Assembly (NCBI RefSeq): GCF_964340395.1
Contig: NC_135554.1
Location: 22,539,592 to 22,603,591 of the forward strand
Source of the DNA: Glandiceps talaboti
Taxonomy: Eukaryota > Hemichordata > Enteropneusta > Spengelidae
Direction: 5' to 3'
Length of the DNA stretch: 64,000 bases
Of this stretch, positions 44,801 to 59,522 are shown piece by piece. Each line of letters opens with the position of its first letter. Position 1 is the stretch's first letter. The notes under the pieces are model-generated. The model saw nothing but the letters and a program-made list of their open reading frames with translations, was not told where the DNA came from and searched no databases. Position numbers and translations under genes: made by a program.

Positions 44801-45345
44801 TACAAATGTAAAACTAAGTTTTAACCAAAATAACTGTAAAGTCAAATTATTGACGTTACTTTTATCAGTTCTTCTGAAACTATCGGTAAAGACAAATTGT
44901 ACAAATTGTTGTTTCAGACAAAGTGTTTAAATCATTCAAATTACTTTTATTGAATATTGTAAGATTTAATACAAGAAAGTAGTTCAAAACAAATGTAAAA
45001 TTAATATTGATGTTCCAAATAAGTCTTAAAAACATTGAAATTACTTTAAATTCATGTTATTAAAAGTACATGAAGTTCAAAACAAAATGTGTGGTTGTGA
45101 AGTTACAGTTGGATGTAGAAATTTTTAGATAATACAGTTTCTAAAAATTATGAAATCACAGACATTTCAAACAAAAATTATTTTTACATTATATATTGTT
45201 AGAAGAATTGAACAGTTTTCTGCTACATTTTTAGATCGATTTGAGTTGAAATCACTCGCATTTCAAGCAAAAATTCCTTGCATTGATTAAATGTTAGAAA
45301 AATTGAACAATTTTCTGTTAAATTTATGGGTTGATTTTTCATCGA
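44800..45345. repeat. Eroded tandem repeats (70-105 bp units)
   Basis: Recurring TTCAAAACAAA-TGT and AAATTACTTT in 44880-45080, and two ~104-bp units in 45190-45340 sharing GTTAGAA-AATTGAACA-TTTTCTG and TTTCAAGCAAAAATT. Confidence 0.6.
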
Positions 45346-45959
45346 CAGAGATGCACATAATTTTGACCTGGTTATTCATCTGTTTGTTATTCCCAGAAGT
45401 TTCCATCGTTAGTTTTATTCCCTTGGATATTCAGGAATATATTCCGTCTTAAAATGAATGCCAAAATCCTGTTCGGAAATCAGAAAATTCCATCTTGGTT
45501 GAACTTAAGCATCACAAATTTTTATGCAGTGAGTGGAACAAGGTGATGAGACCTGCATCGTTGATGCCAAGTAATGATCAATGTCCCATGAGGCTTTGCT
45601 CTGATGATTTGATTGATAGAGACAGGGCAGACATAAATATTAGAATTTTAAAATTTTATAACACTTTCATTATGCAAACTTTACATGATTTATCCGTGTA
45701 AAATTCACCTAAATTCATCTTACGGTTTAACCCAAGAGCATATTAATGAACGTTTGCTCCTGTCGTACATATGTAGCGTGTTTAGTTGAAGTACGTAGTA
45801 AAACTGATGTATGTCGTCACCAAGTTTTTTTTCTCAAAACTGAATTCTTCCAAGTGAACGATCATCTATCATAGCGATGTCACAGATTGTAATTTTCTGA
45901 AATTCATGTGGTAATTTAGATCTGACCTCTAGTGCACTTTTACATATTTCAAAACACCC

Positions 45960-46480
45960 AGTTGGATTATATCTTTCATTTCAGCAATAAAATTAGATTG
46001 GCAAGAGTAATAAAATGGATAGTCAGGACTGTTTGCTCTGAAATTGAGAAAAAATACAAGCATTTTCATTCAAAAAATGTAAAAATTATTTGTTGTAATA
46101 CCTAGTTGTACAGTACAATTGGATGAGAAAAGATTCCTTGCTCTAAAATAAATTGACAAGTGAAAAAACATTTCAAGCATTTTCATTCAAAAATCTGAAA
46201 TGTAGTTGCTACTGACCTTGCATCTTTTAAAAATATTTTGTACTATTTTTTTGTTTCATACATTTTGTTTGTTTCATAAAGTTGAATTAAAAAGAATGTT
46301 TACTCTGAAATTGATTGAAAAATGAAAACATAAAACAATAAGCATTTTCATTCAAAATCTAGGAAGAATTTGCTATCTTCAAATTTTGTAAACATACCTT
46401 GTTGTATGGTAACATTTTGGGGTTTTTTTCATAAATTTGGAGTAGAAAAGTTAATAAAAAGTAAATTGCTTGATGATTTG
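45960..46480. repeat. ~120-160 bp tandem repeat, three units
   Basis: Units share GCTCTGAAATTGA-AAAAT, then CAAGCATTTTCATTCAAAA (46055, 46175 and 46340 regions), then TTTGTA-TACCTTGT. The leading block (GCAATAAAATTAGATTGG) recurs at about 47048. Confidence 0.7.
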
Positions 46481-48020
46481 ATGTAAAATCAGTCAAAAAT
46501 TACTGGAAATAAAAAAAAACACTATATTTTTGTGGGAAAATACTAAACCCTTCCTTTCAAATTTTCTCAATCTTATCTGTACATGGCTGCCTACTAATAC
46601 TATGGATAAGTATTGACGAAGAGTAAAAGTAAAAATTGAAAAAGAAAAAAGAAAAAAGTTTGAAATATTAAAATGAATTAGTGTTTCGGGGAACCTTGTA
46701 AAAGAGTGACGAAAGTCGGAAGAACTTGTATAAAATTCCTATCTGTTAGTATAGTCTTGGTTTGGCATTCTTTTAAAAACATAGTGAACTCAGGTAGATT
46801 TTACTAACCAGAATACCCCTTTTATTTAAGAAAACACAGTAACTATTCATAATAGCTAACTGTTTAATTAATCTATTAATAGTGCCATACAGTTTTATTT
46901 TGAGGTGTAAAAGAGAGTGATCCTGGTTCTAATTGGTCTAAGAATAATAACATAAGCATGAACGCTACTTTTGTAAAAATTGTATCGACAATTACATTAA
47001 ATCTTGAAATTTTCATAATACCCCGATGTGCAATATCTTTCACTTCTGCCATAAAATTAGATTGGGAAACATGATAAAACAGGAATTCTGAATCAGTCAG
47101 TCCAAAATGAATTCGGAAATTATAGAAAAAAAAAGAATATATATAGCATAATTATGTCATACAGAAATTATGGGACAAAATTGGCCACAAATTTTAGACA
47201 ATGGTGAAACAACTTTACAAATTGAGATTTTTGAGTTTTGTGACACGTACGATTTATACTAAAAACAAAAATGTTTGGTACACTTTTCATAAGTAATTGA
47301 AAAAATGATAAAATAGGTGCCGAAATGTAAGCAATAACTTTGTAAACTGTCCATAAATCTCAAATGGCCATTTGACAGTGACTGTCGTTTATGATGGTAT
47401 TGGTAACATCAAAATGACTGACAAAATCTTGTAAGATTTCTAGTTAAAATTTGAACTTACATAGTCCAACATTTTTAGAAGCAAAATTCAAACTTTCTAA
47501 TAGTCAGTGTTGTTAGGGATGTGCTATGACAACCCACTGTAATACATCTCTGACAATGCGGATGAGATGACAGCAAAAAAAAATTGAATCGTCTTCAAAA
47601 TATTGACTCTTTGAGAAAAAATTTTCATTTGTAAATATGAACTCAGAGTCTATGAATATTTGTTACATTTTTAAAATTTTGTTGAAGTAAAGAGTAGAAA
47701 TACTGTTGACAATTGGCAGATTTGATATAGCAATACAGCTGTGAAAATCCATCAAATTATTTTGCAACAACTGTCATGGAGGTTTTAGATAAAGTTCAGC
47801 ATCACCTTCAGTGACTATTTTAGTTTTAATTGTAATCCAAACAACCCCCTCCCCACCCACGCACCCACACATATATATATAGCCGATCCACTGATAGCCA
47901 TATCCTGGGAAAACATTGTGTTGCATGTTATATGTTACATTGTTATGTATGTTTGATCAGTACTTTATTAAAAAACATTTGCCTCACCACTAAATATTGC
48001 AGTTCATTACAAGGTAAGAT
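46481..48020. other. Very AT-rich non-coding stretch
   Basis: Nothing supportable beyond the isolated repeat block near 47040-47100. Confidence 0.45.
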
Positions 48021-48025
48021 AGATC

Positions 48026-48169
48026 ATGTTTGCTAACCCATCATTCACGGGAAAAAAAACTACTGAAACATTCAACGCACTGTCTGTGTGTGACTTCACA
48101 CCTGAATACAAACGCCGGCTGGCCGTTCTCCGACGAAACAAACTCACAATCAATTCAGTCATAAGATAG
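48026..48169 (+). CDS. Candidate short ORF or exon, unknown
   Basis: 47 codons from ATG to TAG within a GC-richer island, reading SVCDFTPEYKRRLAVLRRNK near its centre. The basic, non-repetitive composition differs from the simple-sequence frames around it, but I recognise no family and see no clear flanking splice sites. Could be chance. Confidence 0.15.
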   Translation: MFANPSFTGKKTTETFNALSVCDFTPEYKRRLAVLRRNKLTINSVIR

Positions 48170-48330
48170 AGATATTCAAAACATGTACAGACTGAAGTGA
48201 TATCGCGGGAACCTCAACTGATTCAAAGGCATGAATTATGAGTTTTTTATTACACACAGTCGTTGGGCATGCATCATAAAGCGTTACGCTGTCATAAAAA
48301 TGGGTACAAAATCCATACATAAAACATAGC
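48170..48330. promoter_or_regulatory. Candidate regulatory island with homeodomain-like words
   Basis: Balanced-composition stretch with GATATCGCGG, ATGAATTATGAG, TTTTTATTAC and GTCATAAAAA, flanked by very AT-rich DNA. Only suggestive. Confidence 0.2.
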
Positions 48331-48759
48331 AATCGTCCAAAGACATCTCATGTTGCCAATAATATTATAAAATATTGACATGAGGATTGCAAAATATGAA
48401 ATCATATTAGTATGAAGTGATAAATCTTAGAGAGATCAGAGGAATCGTTTTTTTTTTTTGTTTTTTTTTGCTAACCCATGGTGATATTTTGTAACGTTCA
48501 AATCAAATTGATAGGATTGGTTTAATGTGTCTTTTTTGCTTTCAGCTCTTCTTTTCACAAGGCCATCTATTAAATGACAAGTCAATGCAAATTCAGTGGT
48601 TAAAATTAATAACTTCTTTATGTATATTAAAGAGTATCTTTATACAAAAGTATATCCTCTGTATTAAAGTATAGCATAGATTAGGTAATGGATGGATTGT
48701 TGTAGTCTGGTCCAAGTCTCTGCTCTTAGCAACAATCACACTGGAAATGTAAATATAGA

Positions 48760-49185
48760 ATACCAAATATGAATATTTTGGGGTCAAAATTTGTAATGTG
48801 TGGTGTAAGAACAGAAGCCGTGTTCTCGTCAAAGTGGTACAGAAAAAGGAGAAGAAATTTAAAAAAAAAAAAAAAAAATTTATTTGCACTTAATTGTGTT
48901 GGAAAACAGTGGCAATGTTGTTATTCTGATCACAGAGACATAGTCCAATGATAAAATAAGATATGAAAAACAAAGAAGAAGAAAATGAAATTGATTGGGT
49001 TGAAAAGCTGCGACAATATTATCAAATGTTCCAATGACAGGGACCATAGTCTAACTGTAAGTAAAGTTAACAAAAATAAAAAAAAAGAAAAAGAATTTTT
49101 TTATATGAATTGCTGGTGGCAATTGGTTGAAGGACTGCAACAGTGTTGTCAGTTCATTGTCTGGTCTTGGGGCCAAGATATCGAT
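48760..49185. repeat. Degenerate ~115-bp tandem repeat, about three units
   Basis: Units share TTG-TTGG-AA-CTGCAACA-T, TTGT-A-TTC and GACCATAGTC (ACATAGTC), interleaved with A-rich tracts. Confidence 0.5.
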
Positions 49186-52100
49186 AGAAGTGTCAATGTA
49201 TTTAGTAATTCATCGTATGCGAAGAGATTAGCAACTGTGACTGAGTATGTAGACATTTAATTGTCTTTATAAATAATATATTAATATTAATAAATCTGTA
49301 TATATATAGATAGTGGTAGGTCAAAATATTATGGAAGCTAAATTTATACCTTAGTTGTAACCCAAACGCGAGGAAATATGGCAAAACAGAACAACGTTGT
49401 TTTGCATACGAGTACAGGTCAAAGTTCTCTTGTTGATTGTGATGAAGTGGTCACAAACTGCAATGCATGGCGTAATCACTGAAAATCTATGTTGCATCTT
49501 TTCTTGAAGATTTCGCTAAACCTCAAATGCAAAGTGGCAAAGCCTGGCAGGCAGTTCATTGGTTAAACATGTCATGTGATTTTATGTCGCCGGTAGAGTT
49601 GCTCAGTGTATCCAATGTAATCTGGGCTTAATATAACCAACAATGTTGACAACAACAAAAATTATAATCTTAGTATCCTCTTTGTCATAACACTGAAAAA
49701 AGTAGAAGATGACATTTTGTACTTTCAGTATTATTCCTACAATGAGTACTTTTTATATTTCATTTCCTACGTCCTTGAAATAATATTTCAAATTGTTATC
49801 TCACCCACATTTTGCTGCAAAGTAGCTACTATGCACTTTTATACCGAGCATAATATGTAGGAAACCTAATACTAATTAGGTTACTGCCAATAGAATCAAA
49901 ATGTAATCCTAGTAGAGTTTCTAATTGAGTAAAAGTTCAATGCCTTTACAACATGCTAGAAGACCCAAATAAATCTATTTGCACTGTATCCAAAATAAAA
50001 CAATGTTTAACCCCCTCAAAATTAAGATGCATGAAATTTTTAAACAGTTGAATATTTGTTTATTAATGTGGCTCAAGTTCATTGTTATCTGAGCTGAAAA
50101 TTTGACTTTTGAAGAAAAAATGTACTTATTTGAAAAGCATGAAATTTGAGAGAGAGGAAAAAGCAATAATTTTTCAATGAGAAACGATTACTTTTATTGA
50201 TGTGGCGCCAGTACACTACACTTTGTTATCAAAAACTGATGCATACAGACTATGTTTACTCACAGTCAACAGAAAGTGAGCAAAGACCAAAACGTGATGA
50301 AATTTATCGCTATACAAAGCACAATTGCAGTGAAATTTCAGTTTAGTGTAGTGTTGTACATCATGACCAATAGCTGCAGCCTCTAGCTTGAAATAAGGAA
50401 ATGAGAACAGATAGAATTACTTCTATTTTGACAAATTTGAGCTGTACGTCAGGTGATAGCCTGTGTGCCTAACTATCTCTGGAAATTAGATGGTCGTTTT
50501 TGATCGGGGAATAATGAAACTGGATCTGCTGTCATTTTAGGGCAGCTGAATCAGCTCTAAGCTAATGCATTATGCAAGACACTGCAGTTGACAATCCTAC
50601 CATCACTACACCCAGTGCATCTCCGATTCATTCACAGCTTGGCTGCTATGCCAGTGCGTTTTACCCCGGAGTATTGATTTTACATACAATAACCATTTCT
50701 CTTACACTGCAGGCATCTTCACTCAAAGAATCATTTAATTTTATATTGAGTTTTAACGGTGACAACACAGCTTGCCGAGTTGTCCTTCATCACCCCCGGC
50801 AACAGTTTAAAAGAATTCCAACAAAAAAAGCAGCTCCAACCTGAAATGCCTCTATCAGTAGGTGTACGTGTTATTCACAAGAAAACGTTCAATTTTGTTG
50901 ATTCATTTTCCAATCGAAGGTAAGGAAAGCAAAGTGGTGTCATATTTGGATGCCTGCAGTGAAGATTTAGTCAGTGAATTAAAACTAAAAAGCCATGCTG
51001 AACAAAATGAACCAATAACAGTTCTCTGGGGGCAGGTTCCATGTCTCAGAATAGCAAGACAAATCTAGAACCCTGCGCCAGGTTTCCTTTTTTCCCTCAG
51101 ATTACAGACAAATTCCTTTCATTTCATCTATTGCTGAATCTACTTTCATCTCATGATTATGGCCAATTTTACTAACAGCAAAAACTGTATCCTTGCTATT
51201 CTAATTTCAAAATATTACTCAACATATTTCTTGCTTAAACACTTTTTTAGTTTTGTGTTTGTGATATATTCGTCATAAAATTTTCAAATTAAGACTTCTA
51301 TTTATACTCGGAGTTCACAATTTCTTATTTTGCAAGCTTCAAGGCAGCACGAGTCAACTGGGTTCATTTTTGAGCTGATAAGCTCTTGGATAATGCGTGC
51401 CTTTTTTTCTCCCTGCAGCTCATCGTGGAGAAGATGCTAGAGTTTTAAATTAGAGACAGACTGTAGTAGACAGCTCACGTCACTTATGGACTTTTGGATT
51501 TGCCTGCTAATACTGGTTGTAGCCATGCAGAAGAAAAGAGATTTAACTGCTGATTTCAAGCTGCCTACTGTAAAGTGACATTTGCCTGTCTTTGAGAGAA
51601 TATCTGCTTTCATGCAAGTGTGATTTGTGACGCATACAGAATTGGATGAAATTGTAAGACATGTGATATAAATACATCCATAAGTAACTGCTCAGTGTTT
51701 AGTCTATATCTTTGTTCGCAAAATTATCTCAACTCAGAATGTACATGCATGTTCTCCTATAGTCAATAGTTTCAACGACCTTAGATCATAATATTCTGAT
51801 TTGTTAGATTTTGAAGGGTGGTGTTAATGTCAAGAAGGCAATAAGACCACCACTTTTATCAAAATATTTTATCCCGGCCATCCAGATGTCATGTCTGTAT
51901 TGTAATCAAGGTCAGACAGCTCATTTCACATCCACAAAATGTCGGAATGATAAAATTCTCCATGGAGCACAAAACTATGAATTTTGCATCCACAGTTGAC
52001 ATGACTATGTTATTCGCACATCAAGGTGTAGGCTGAATGTCACCCGGAGGTATCATTTGAATGTTGGTCTTGTTCCTTCGATTTCGTGTGACGCTTTAAC

Positions 52101-53990
52101 TGGTCAACTCTATACATACTTGAGATTTGATTGTCCTTTTGTTGCAAGGCAGACTCTATTATTGTTCCATAGAGACAAACACTTGAACAACAGAGCACCT
52201 GAAAGATGTGGGTTTCCATGGCAACCACTGAGACTGCATCACCTTGGTACAAAACGGTGCTAAATGTCTGTCAAACTTTCCTGCCTTAGTCTCATTGTCA
52301 CTGCCTGCTGTATTTCTAGCTTCATTTCCCTTGTCTGCCATACAACACACTCAAATCACCTTCATCTTAATTTTCATCCAGACCGTCACACATGATCAGG
52401 ACATACACATTTCTGAATATACTCCTGCCGTTGAAAGGTGAAAGGTCGGAGTCTAAACAGGAGAAGGTGGCAATTATCCAATTGCACTGAGACATTGAGA
52501 CTGTAGGTGTAGTTGAAAGGAAATTTATTGCTCTGTTACCATCAAAAACAGGAAGTCATTAGAAATATGTCACCTCAGTCTTAGCTTAATAAAGACAAGT
52601 TTCACAGTGTGTTTTTAGATCATAATGTGTGCCTTGCTCACCTCCCAATGCCAAATGAACTGAAAGGCTGATGTGTGCACGTGAATTTGACACCTGTCAA
52701 TACCTGCCAGAAAAATGCCCACTTGAAATATTTACAGACGTTGTGAATGCGTCATCGCCATGGTAATATGAAGGATGGCACGGAAATTGTATCTTTTTTG
52801 CTGTCCTTTAGAATTAGTAATAGAGCACACGCATTGCTGGATTTGTTTTTCTATCTATCATCTTTACTTTCTTTATTTCTGCACAGTGAATGTCAAGAGT
52901 TTGAGCTGAAAAAGACAAAAACAGAACATTTTGATGCAGCTTTACTTTGGTTTCATAACCATAAAATATCAAGTTGCCGATTATAGTGCATCTCTCATCA
53001 AGTAGAAACCTTCGACCAAATGTTGAAATGTATTGAAATATTGAAGTCATAATTTTTTCAAAATGTTACTAAATTTGTAAAAATATATTGCAAATTAACA
53101 TGCCTTTCTCCCTCCATTCTAGTTTCAAATGAACCATTTCTTAAACTATTTACTCAAATTTGAAATACAGACAAAATCAAAGTTCTTTTTGCTGTTTATT
53201 TCATTCATAGTAGTAAAAAATGATGTTCAAAATTTGAATATATTGAAAATTTAAATTTATTTTGCTATCCGTACTTTGTTCAAAGAAAATGGGAAAAGTG
53301 GAACAAAAAAGCTACTCAATGAACGAGGAACCTTAACACAAGTTGAGTTGATAAGAAAAAGGTTATGAAAATAATGGTAAAAATTTTCACCTGGGTAATT
53401 GCACACATTTAAAAAAATTTTAATGTCAAAATTTGAGCATTTTATTGTTTAATATGAACATAGTAACTGTTGTGTACAATTTGTGATGACATGTATTACC
53501 GATATCGATAAGTACAATGACCAAGGAAAGCACAATAGTTAGCAATTGTTATAGGACTAACTTCTCGGTACCAGCAATAGGTTTTTACCACATGCTAGAG
53601 GCTCAAAATAGAACGAGCAGGTCGACTTATTCTCATGTATGCCTGTGATAATGCATGTGAAGCACATGGAGCCGAAGTTATGGTGTTGAGCAAGAAATTG
53701 AACATTCTTTGTTTTAATGATGCATGTAGGCAGTAATATTCTATTTCAGGAAATGAGAATTGTTGAGACACAAAGGATTAATACAGAAAAAATATACAAT
53801 ATTGACCAGATTTGTATACTGTTTCATCTCCTACCTTGTAGATCTCATCAGTTTATATTTTTAACTCATTTTGAATCTTGTTCAATTTTCTGCTTTTTTT
53901 GATGTAATATTTCAAATACATACATATCTTTTCAGCCCTTGATAAAGGCTATCTGTGTACACTTATTATTACAAATATCAGAAATTTTTT
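49186..53990. other. Gene-less stretch
   Basis: No recognisable gene. Slightly GC-richer islands at about 49400-49640, 50430-51060 and 52010-52760 contain short frames (longest 90 residues at 50572) with no domain. 53040-53480 is very AT-rich. Confidence 0.45.
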
Positions 53991-53992
53991 AC

Positions 53993-54327
53993 ACTACCAA
54001 AATAAAGAGAGTATAGAGTTTTATTTATGTTTTGATGTCTCACGCAACATTTTTTTTGTTACAAATTTTTTAATACACAAACAAAATGAAGATACCAATG
54101 GCATCCACACATTTTATCACACTGTGAAGTTTTATGTTTGAATCTTCCTTGCGTCATCTGATAGTGATGTTGATTTGTTTTCACAGTGTGATAAAACGTA
54201 CAATTTTATATGAATAGGCGCCGGCAGTGAGTTTTGTTTGTGTAATCCGTAACAAAAAACATTGCATGAGACATAAAAAACAGTGTACCGTCTAATTGAA
54301 ATGCTATACTCTCTTAATTTTGGTAGT
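53993..54327. mobile_element. Foldback (MITE-like) element, complete, 335 bp
   Basis: Terminal arms ACTACCAAAATAAAGAGAGT and ACTACCAAAATTAAGAGAGT (right end reverse-complemented) continue to GTCTCA-GCAA-ATTTTTTGTTAC. An inner pair, TTTTATCACACTGTGAA and TTCACAGTGTGATAAAA, makes the whole unit a long hairpin. A partial copy is at 16720-16905. No ORF. Confidence 0.8.
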
Positions 54328-54356
54328 AAATGCTGGATTTATACAATCTTGATTTG

Positions 54357-55850
<1,494 letters not shown>

Positions 55851-55899
55851 AAAGACCACAGTATCACTATCGCTGGCAACCCTTTTATCCTATGAATGG

Positions 55900-56180
55900 C
55901 ACTTCCTTTTATGATGTTCCACGTAACTCTGTCAAATCGATGTAACTTATCACCCGCTATTTGACTTGCTTGCATTATCACCGATCAAGCACCCCATGAA
56001 TATTTACGATATTCTTATCAGTACACCCAAGCCCTAGAAGCCATTTGCTTTATCTGGCATGAATTATTGTTGTCTTTGCACAGATAACGGTTATTAACAT
56101 CTTTCTGAGTATATATAGGGATTGAACTTTTTAATGAAGTCATTGGCGTTGCGTGACAGTAGTGTGTACTCTAGAGAGCC
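55900..56180 (+). promoter_or_regulatory. Candidate regulatory island with TATA-like box
   Basis: Dense in factor-like words (GATA-type TTATCA and AGATAA, AACGGTTATTAAC, ATTATTGTTGTCTTTG) and followed by GTATATATAGGG at about 56109, a good TATA box. No ORF or splice donor follows convincingly, so a promoter is only a suggestion. Confidence 0.25.
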
Positions 56181-56410
56181 TCAAAAACACATTACAATTG
56201 TTGGAGTGCAAAAATATTGTCGTATCTCTATCATATAAAATTGTGGTATTAAAGTTCAAAATTAAATGGCTTTTAGAAATTGACTTTTTCTCTCAAGGGG
56301 GAACATACTCCCTATCTTTTTTCCAGTAGAATGTATTGTGTTTGGTTTCCATGACAACCAGCATAAATGTATTTTGAGCTGATGACAAATCGTGTGTATG
56401 TAAGTGCATG

Positions 56411-56430
56411 TATGTACATATATGTATGTA

Positions 56431-56482
<52 letters not shown>

Positions 56483-56550
56483 AGCATGCGTGCTTGTGTA
56501 TGTATGTATGTATGTATGTATGTATGTATTGTATGTATGTATGTCTGTCT
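56411..56550. repeat. Compound microsatellite (TATG)n-(TG)n-(TATG)n
   Basis: Two TATG runs flank a (TG)n core and a GCGAGCATGCGTGC interruption. Confidence 0.95.
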
Positions 56551-56559
56551 GTCCGATAC

Positions 56560-57950
56560 ATACATATATGTATGAAGGTTTGTTTGTATGTGTGATATTT
56601 GTTCTGGTAATCTTTGAAGTGTCACAGAGTTTCATTATAACTGTAGATCTGGTATTTGACAGCACCAATTTGGTTGTCGAGGTACGTATGGCCTGGCAGT
56701 ATGTACATGCAGCACTGTAATGACAACAATTCCTTGCTTAGTAGTTTAAATTGTGAAAAGGTCTTCATGTTCAACTCGTTTCAGTTGGCAGCCATTATAC
56801 ACTTCTTCATGAATTGTGCACTTATAGGTTTGAATTGCACCACAATCAAGTACAGCGGTGTTAATAATGTCTTGGGTCGAAGGTAGCATTGAGAGTAAAA
56901 GTAATCAACTTTAAACAAGTGCAGTGACCTTTTACATGGTACCAATTGGAAAATCACAAATGTTCATGCAAATAAGGTCAATTATATGAATTGCTACAAC
57001 CCTATCCCTCCTTCCTCCTCCCCTCCACTGTGTATTGCAAACAGAAAATGTCAAACGAAACCATAGAATTGTCTTGCAATTAACAAGTTGTGGCTTAAGC
57101 ACATCTAATTTCAAATTTATTAAATATTAAAAAGTTTATTAAAATTTATCAAAATAGAAAATTGCATTCAGTATATTAAATTTTCAATTAAAATATAATT
57201 ATAAACATGATAGCAAGCAACGGAGTATTTTTTTTTTTGAATATTAAGCTAAACTGAGGTTTGATGACCCAATCACAAGCATTATGGTGAAACTGAGATG
57301 TGAGTCATGCTTCCTATGATTGGTTGGTTGAACAAAATTTGAATACCTTATTTGAATATTCATATAAATTTTAGCCAATGAAATAAGCTCTTGCTATTTA
57401 TCATTCTTACATTTAAGGTACTGTTATTTTTTCAAAAGCAAGATATTAGAAATCTTTTTGTCTTTTTTAGTGGTAATTTTATTTAAGCTATTTGCGTTTT
57501 TGAACTAAAAAAAACTGCAAAGGGAAGAGTGAACTAAATACATAACAAATTTGACAATAATATGAAAAAAATTGTAATCTGTTTTGTCCTTTATGATAAG
57601 ATCTGTCCTAGACTAGCACTTGTCCCCTGAGGGCATCTTTAGATATTTTTCTTCTTGCTGCAATACATACATTTCAATAACACAGCTTATGCATTTTATT
57701 ACAGTATACATCTTTATTTCCTCATGTTCATGAGTTGTTTTGTTTGTTGAACAAGTAGTTCATCCCTCAGCCTGTTTACTCCCCTCATAGCCTGTTTACT
57801 GCACTGATGTACTTTACTCCGATAGCTCTTGCATCTACCATGACCAGTCATGCAGCGCCACCAGGCTACTCCTCTCAAATAACCATCTCACAAAAATTGA
57901 ATACAAGACACAAAATTTTCGAAATTTGTCTCATCTAATACTCAGCTGCA
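56560..57950. other. Non-coding stretch
   Basis: AT-rich; no gene or clear repeat. Confidence 0.45.
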
Positions 57951-57959
57951 TCTAACCAC

Positions 57960-58270
57960 AATCAAGCCATCAATATAAAGATTTTCCATCGTGTAAAAAT
58001 GATTAAATGTATGCAACAAATTTATCTCAACCAAACAAACCAGAGAATCCAATCGACTTTATATTTTAGAACAACTGTAGATTTATCCATCAATATGCAA
58101 ATTTTTTCAATCCGGTAAAAATGATGAGAATATTTAAATTTATCTTCTTCTTTTTTTAAAAAAAGAAGAAGAGGAATTCCATCACCTTTACATCCTAGAA
58201 CAACTGTACACCCATCTATCAATATAACCATTTTCCATCTAGTGAAAATGATGAGAATATTTCCAGAATG
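57960..58270. repeat. ~120-bp tandem repeat, about three units, with a perfect palindrome
   Basis: Units share CATC-ATATA, TTTTCCATC-GTGAAAATGATGAGAATATT and AGAACAACTGTA. The 28-bp palindrome CTTCTTCTTTTTTT plus its complement lies at 58144-58171. Confidence 0.75.
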
Positions 58271-59090
58271 CCATGGTTGGCGTCGCATCTGATTATTTGC
58301 AATTCCTATGGAGTTTATTGGCGATTACTAGGAGACAACCTTAGTTGACATAAAAAGCTTGTAAATATGGGTAAAAGTAATAACGTGACAGTCATCACTG
58401 TATTGTATCTGTTCCATCAATATATCTCTACTATAACATATTACCTGTGTTGCTATGGAAATGATTTGTTTTGTACCAGGACCACCGTTTGATGTATCAA
58501 TGCCTGGGGACTTTTTGTCCAAATATTGAAATTAGCACGTAGACACAGCTTTGTGTGTGACCGAGTCTTAGAAAGCCTTAGATAGTCCAAATAATGGGCT
58601 CTGTTGGTTTTGATCTCAAGGACAGGTCGGGTTCTTTTGTTGTACTGTATTCTGGGTCTGTAGGGATTAAACCTACACTAGCCGCATCTGGGACATATTT
58701 TTTCATCAACTATTAACCAAACTTTAAGATACATTCACTAGAAATTAGTCAATTACTTATAATTATAAAAACAGACATTGTATCTATTCATTAGTGGTCA
58801 ATATTATCTGTAGGTGTCAGGTGTAGTCTCAAGTTGAAATTTTGAACAAAAGCTTGGTTTTGAAGTCGCTATGTTAAAACTGCATTAGTTGTAACTGGAC
58901 GATTTTTTTTTGATCAGACAAGCACAATATATTCACTGAAAATGTTTGAAATAGCATGACATGTACATGTTAAGCAGTGGTTGTTGATATTATTCATAAG
59001 TAGTACAGAAACCGGTTGAAAAATCATGATCACTCACCGTTGAGGGTGCTTATTTTTGGGTGTGGACCCAAAAATCAATTTGATTTGATT
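58271..59090. other. Non-coding stretch
   Basis: Nothing supportable. Confidence 0.45.
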
Positions 59091-59098
59091 TGTTGTGT

Positions 59099-59099
59099 A

Positions 59100-59186
<87 letters not shown>

Positions 59187-59235
59187 CACCACCACCACCA
59201 CCACCACCACCACCACCACCACCACCACTACTACG

Positions 59236-59300
<65 letters not shown>

Positions 59301-59337
59301 CACCACCACCACCACCACCACCACCACCACCACCACC

Positions 59338-59378
<41 letters not shown>

Positions 59379-59522
59379 CACCACCACCACCACCACCACC
59401 ACCACTACTACTACTACTAGTACTACTAGTACTACCACTACAACTACTACTACCACCACCACTACTACCACCACCACCACCACCACTACTACTACTGCTA
59501 CTACTACTACTACCACGACTAC
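59099..59522. repeat. ~420-bp trinucleotide tract, alternating (ACT)n and (ACC)n blocks
   Basis: About 140 triplets in ordered blocks: ACT, ACC, ACT (with one ACG), ACC, ACT, ACC, then mixed. Reading frames on both strands give homopolymers (Thr, Tyr/His, Leu/Pro; Val, Ser/Gly) and are artefacts. Confidence 0.97.

Noticed and set aside
47820-47882. Possible promoter (C-rich tract followed by ATATATATAT)
   Set aside because: Simple-sequence TATA run with no downstream gene or supporting motif.
50572-51068. Two consecutive ORFs of 90 and 68 codons
   Set aside because: Different frames, no recognisable domain, no convincing junction between them.
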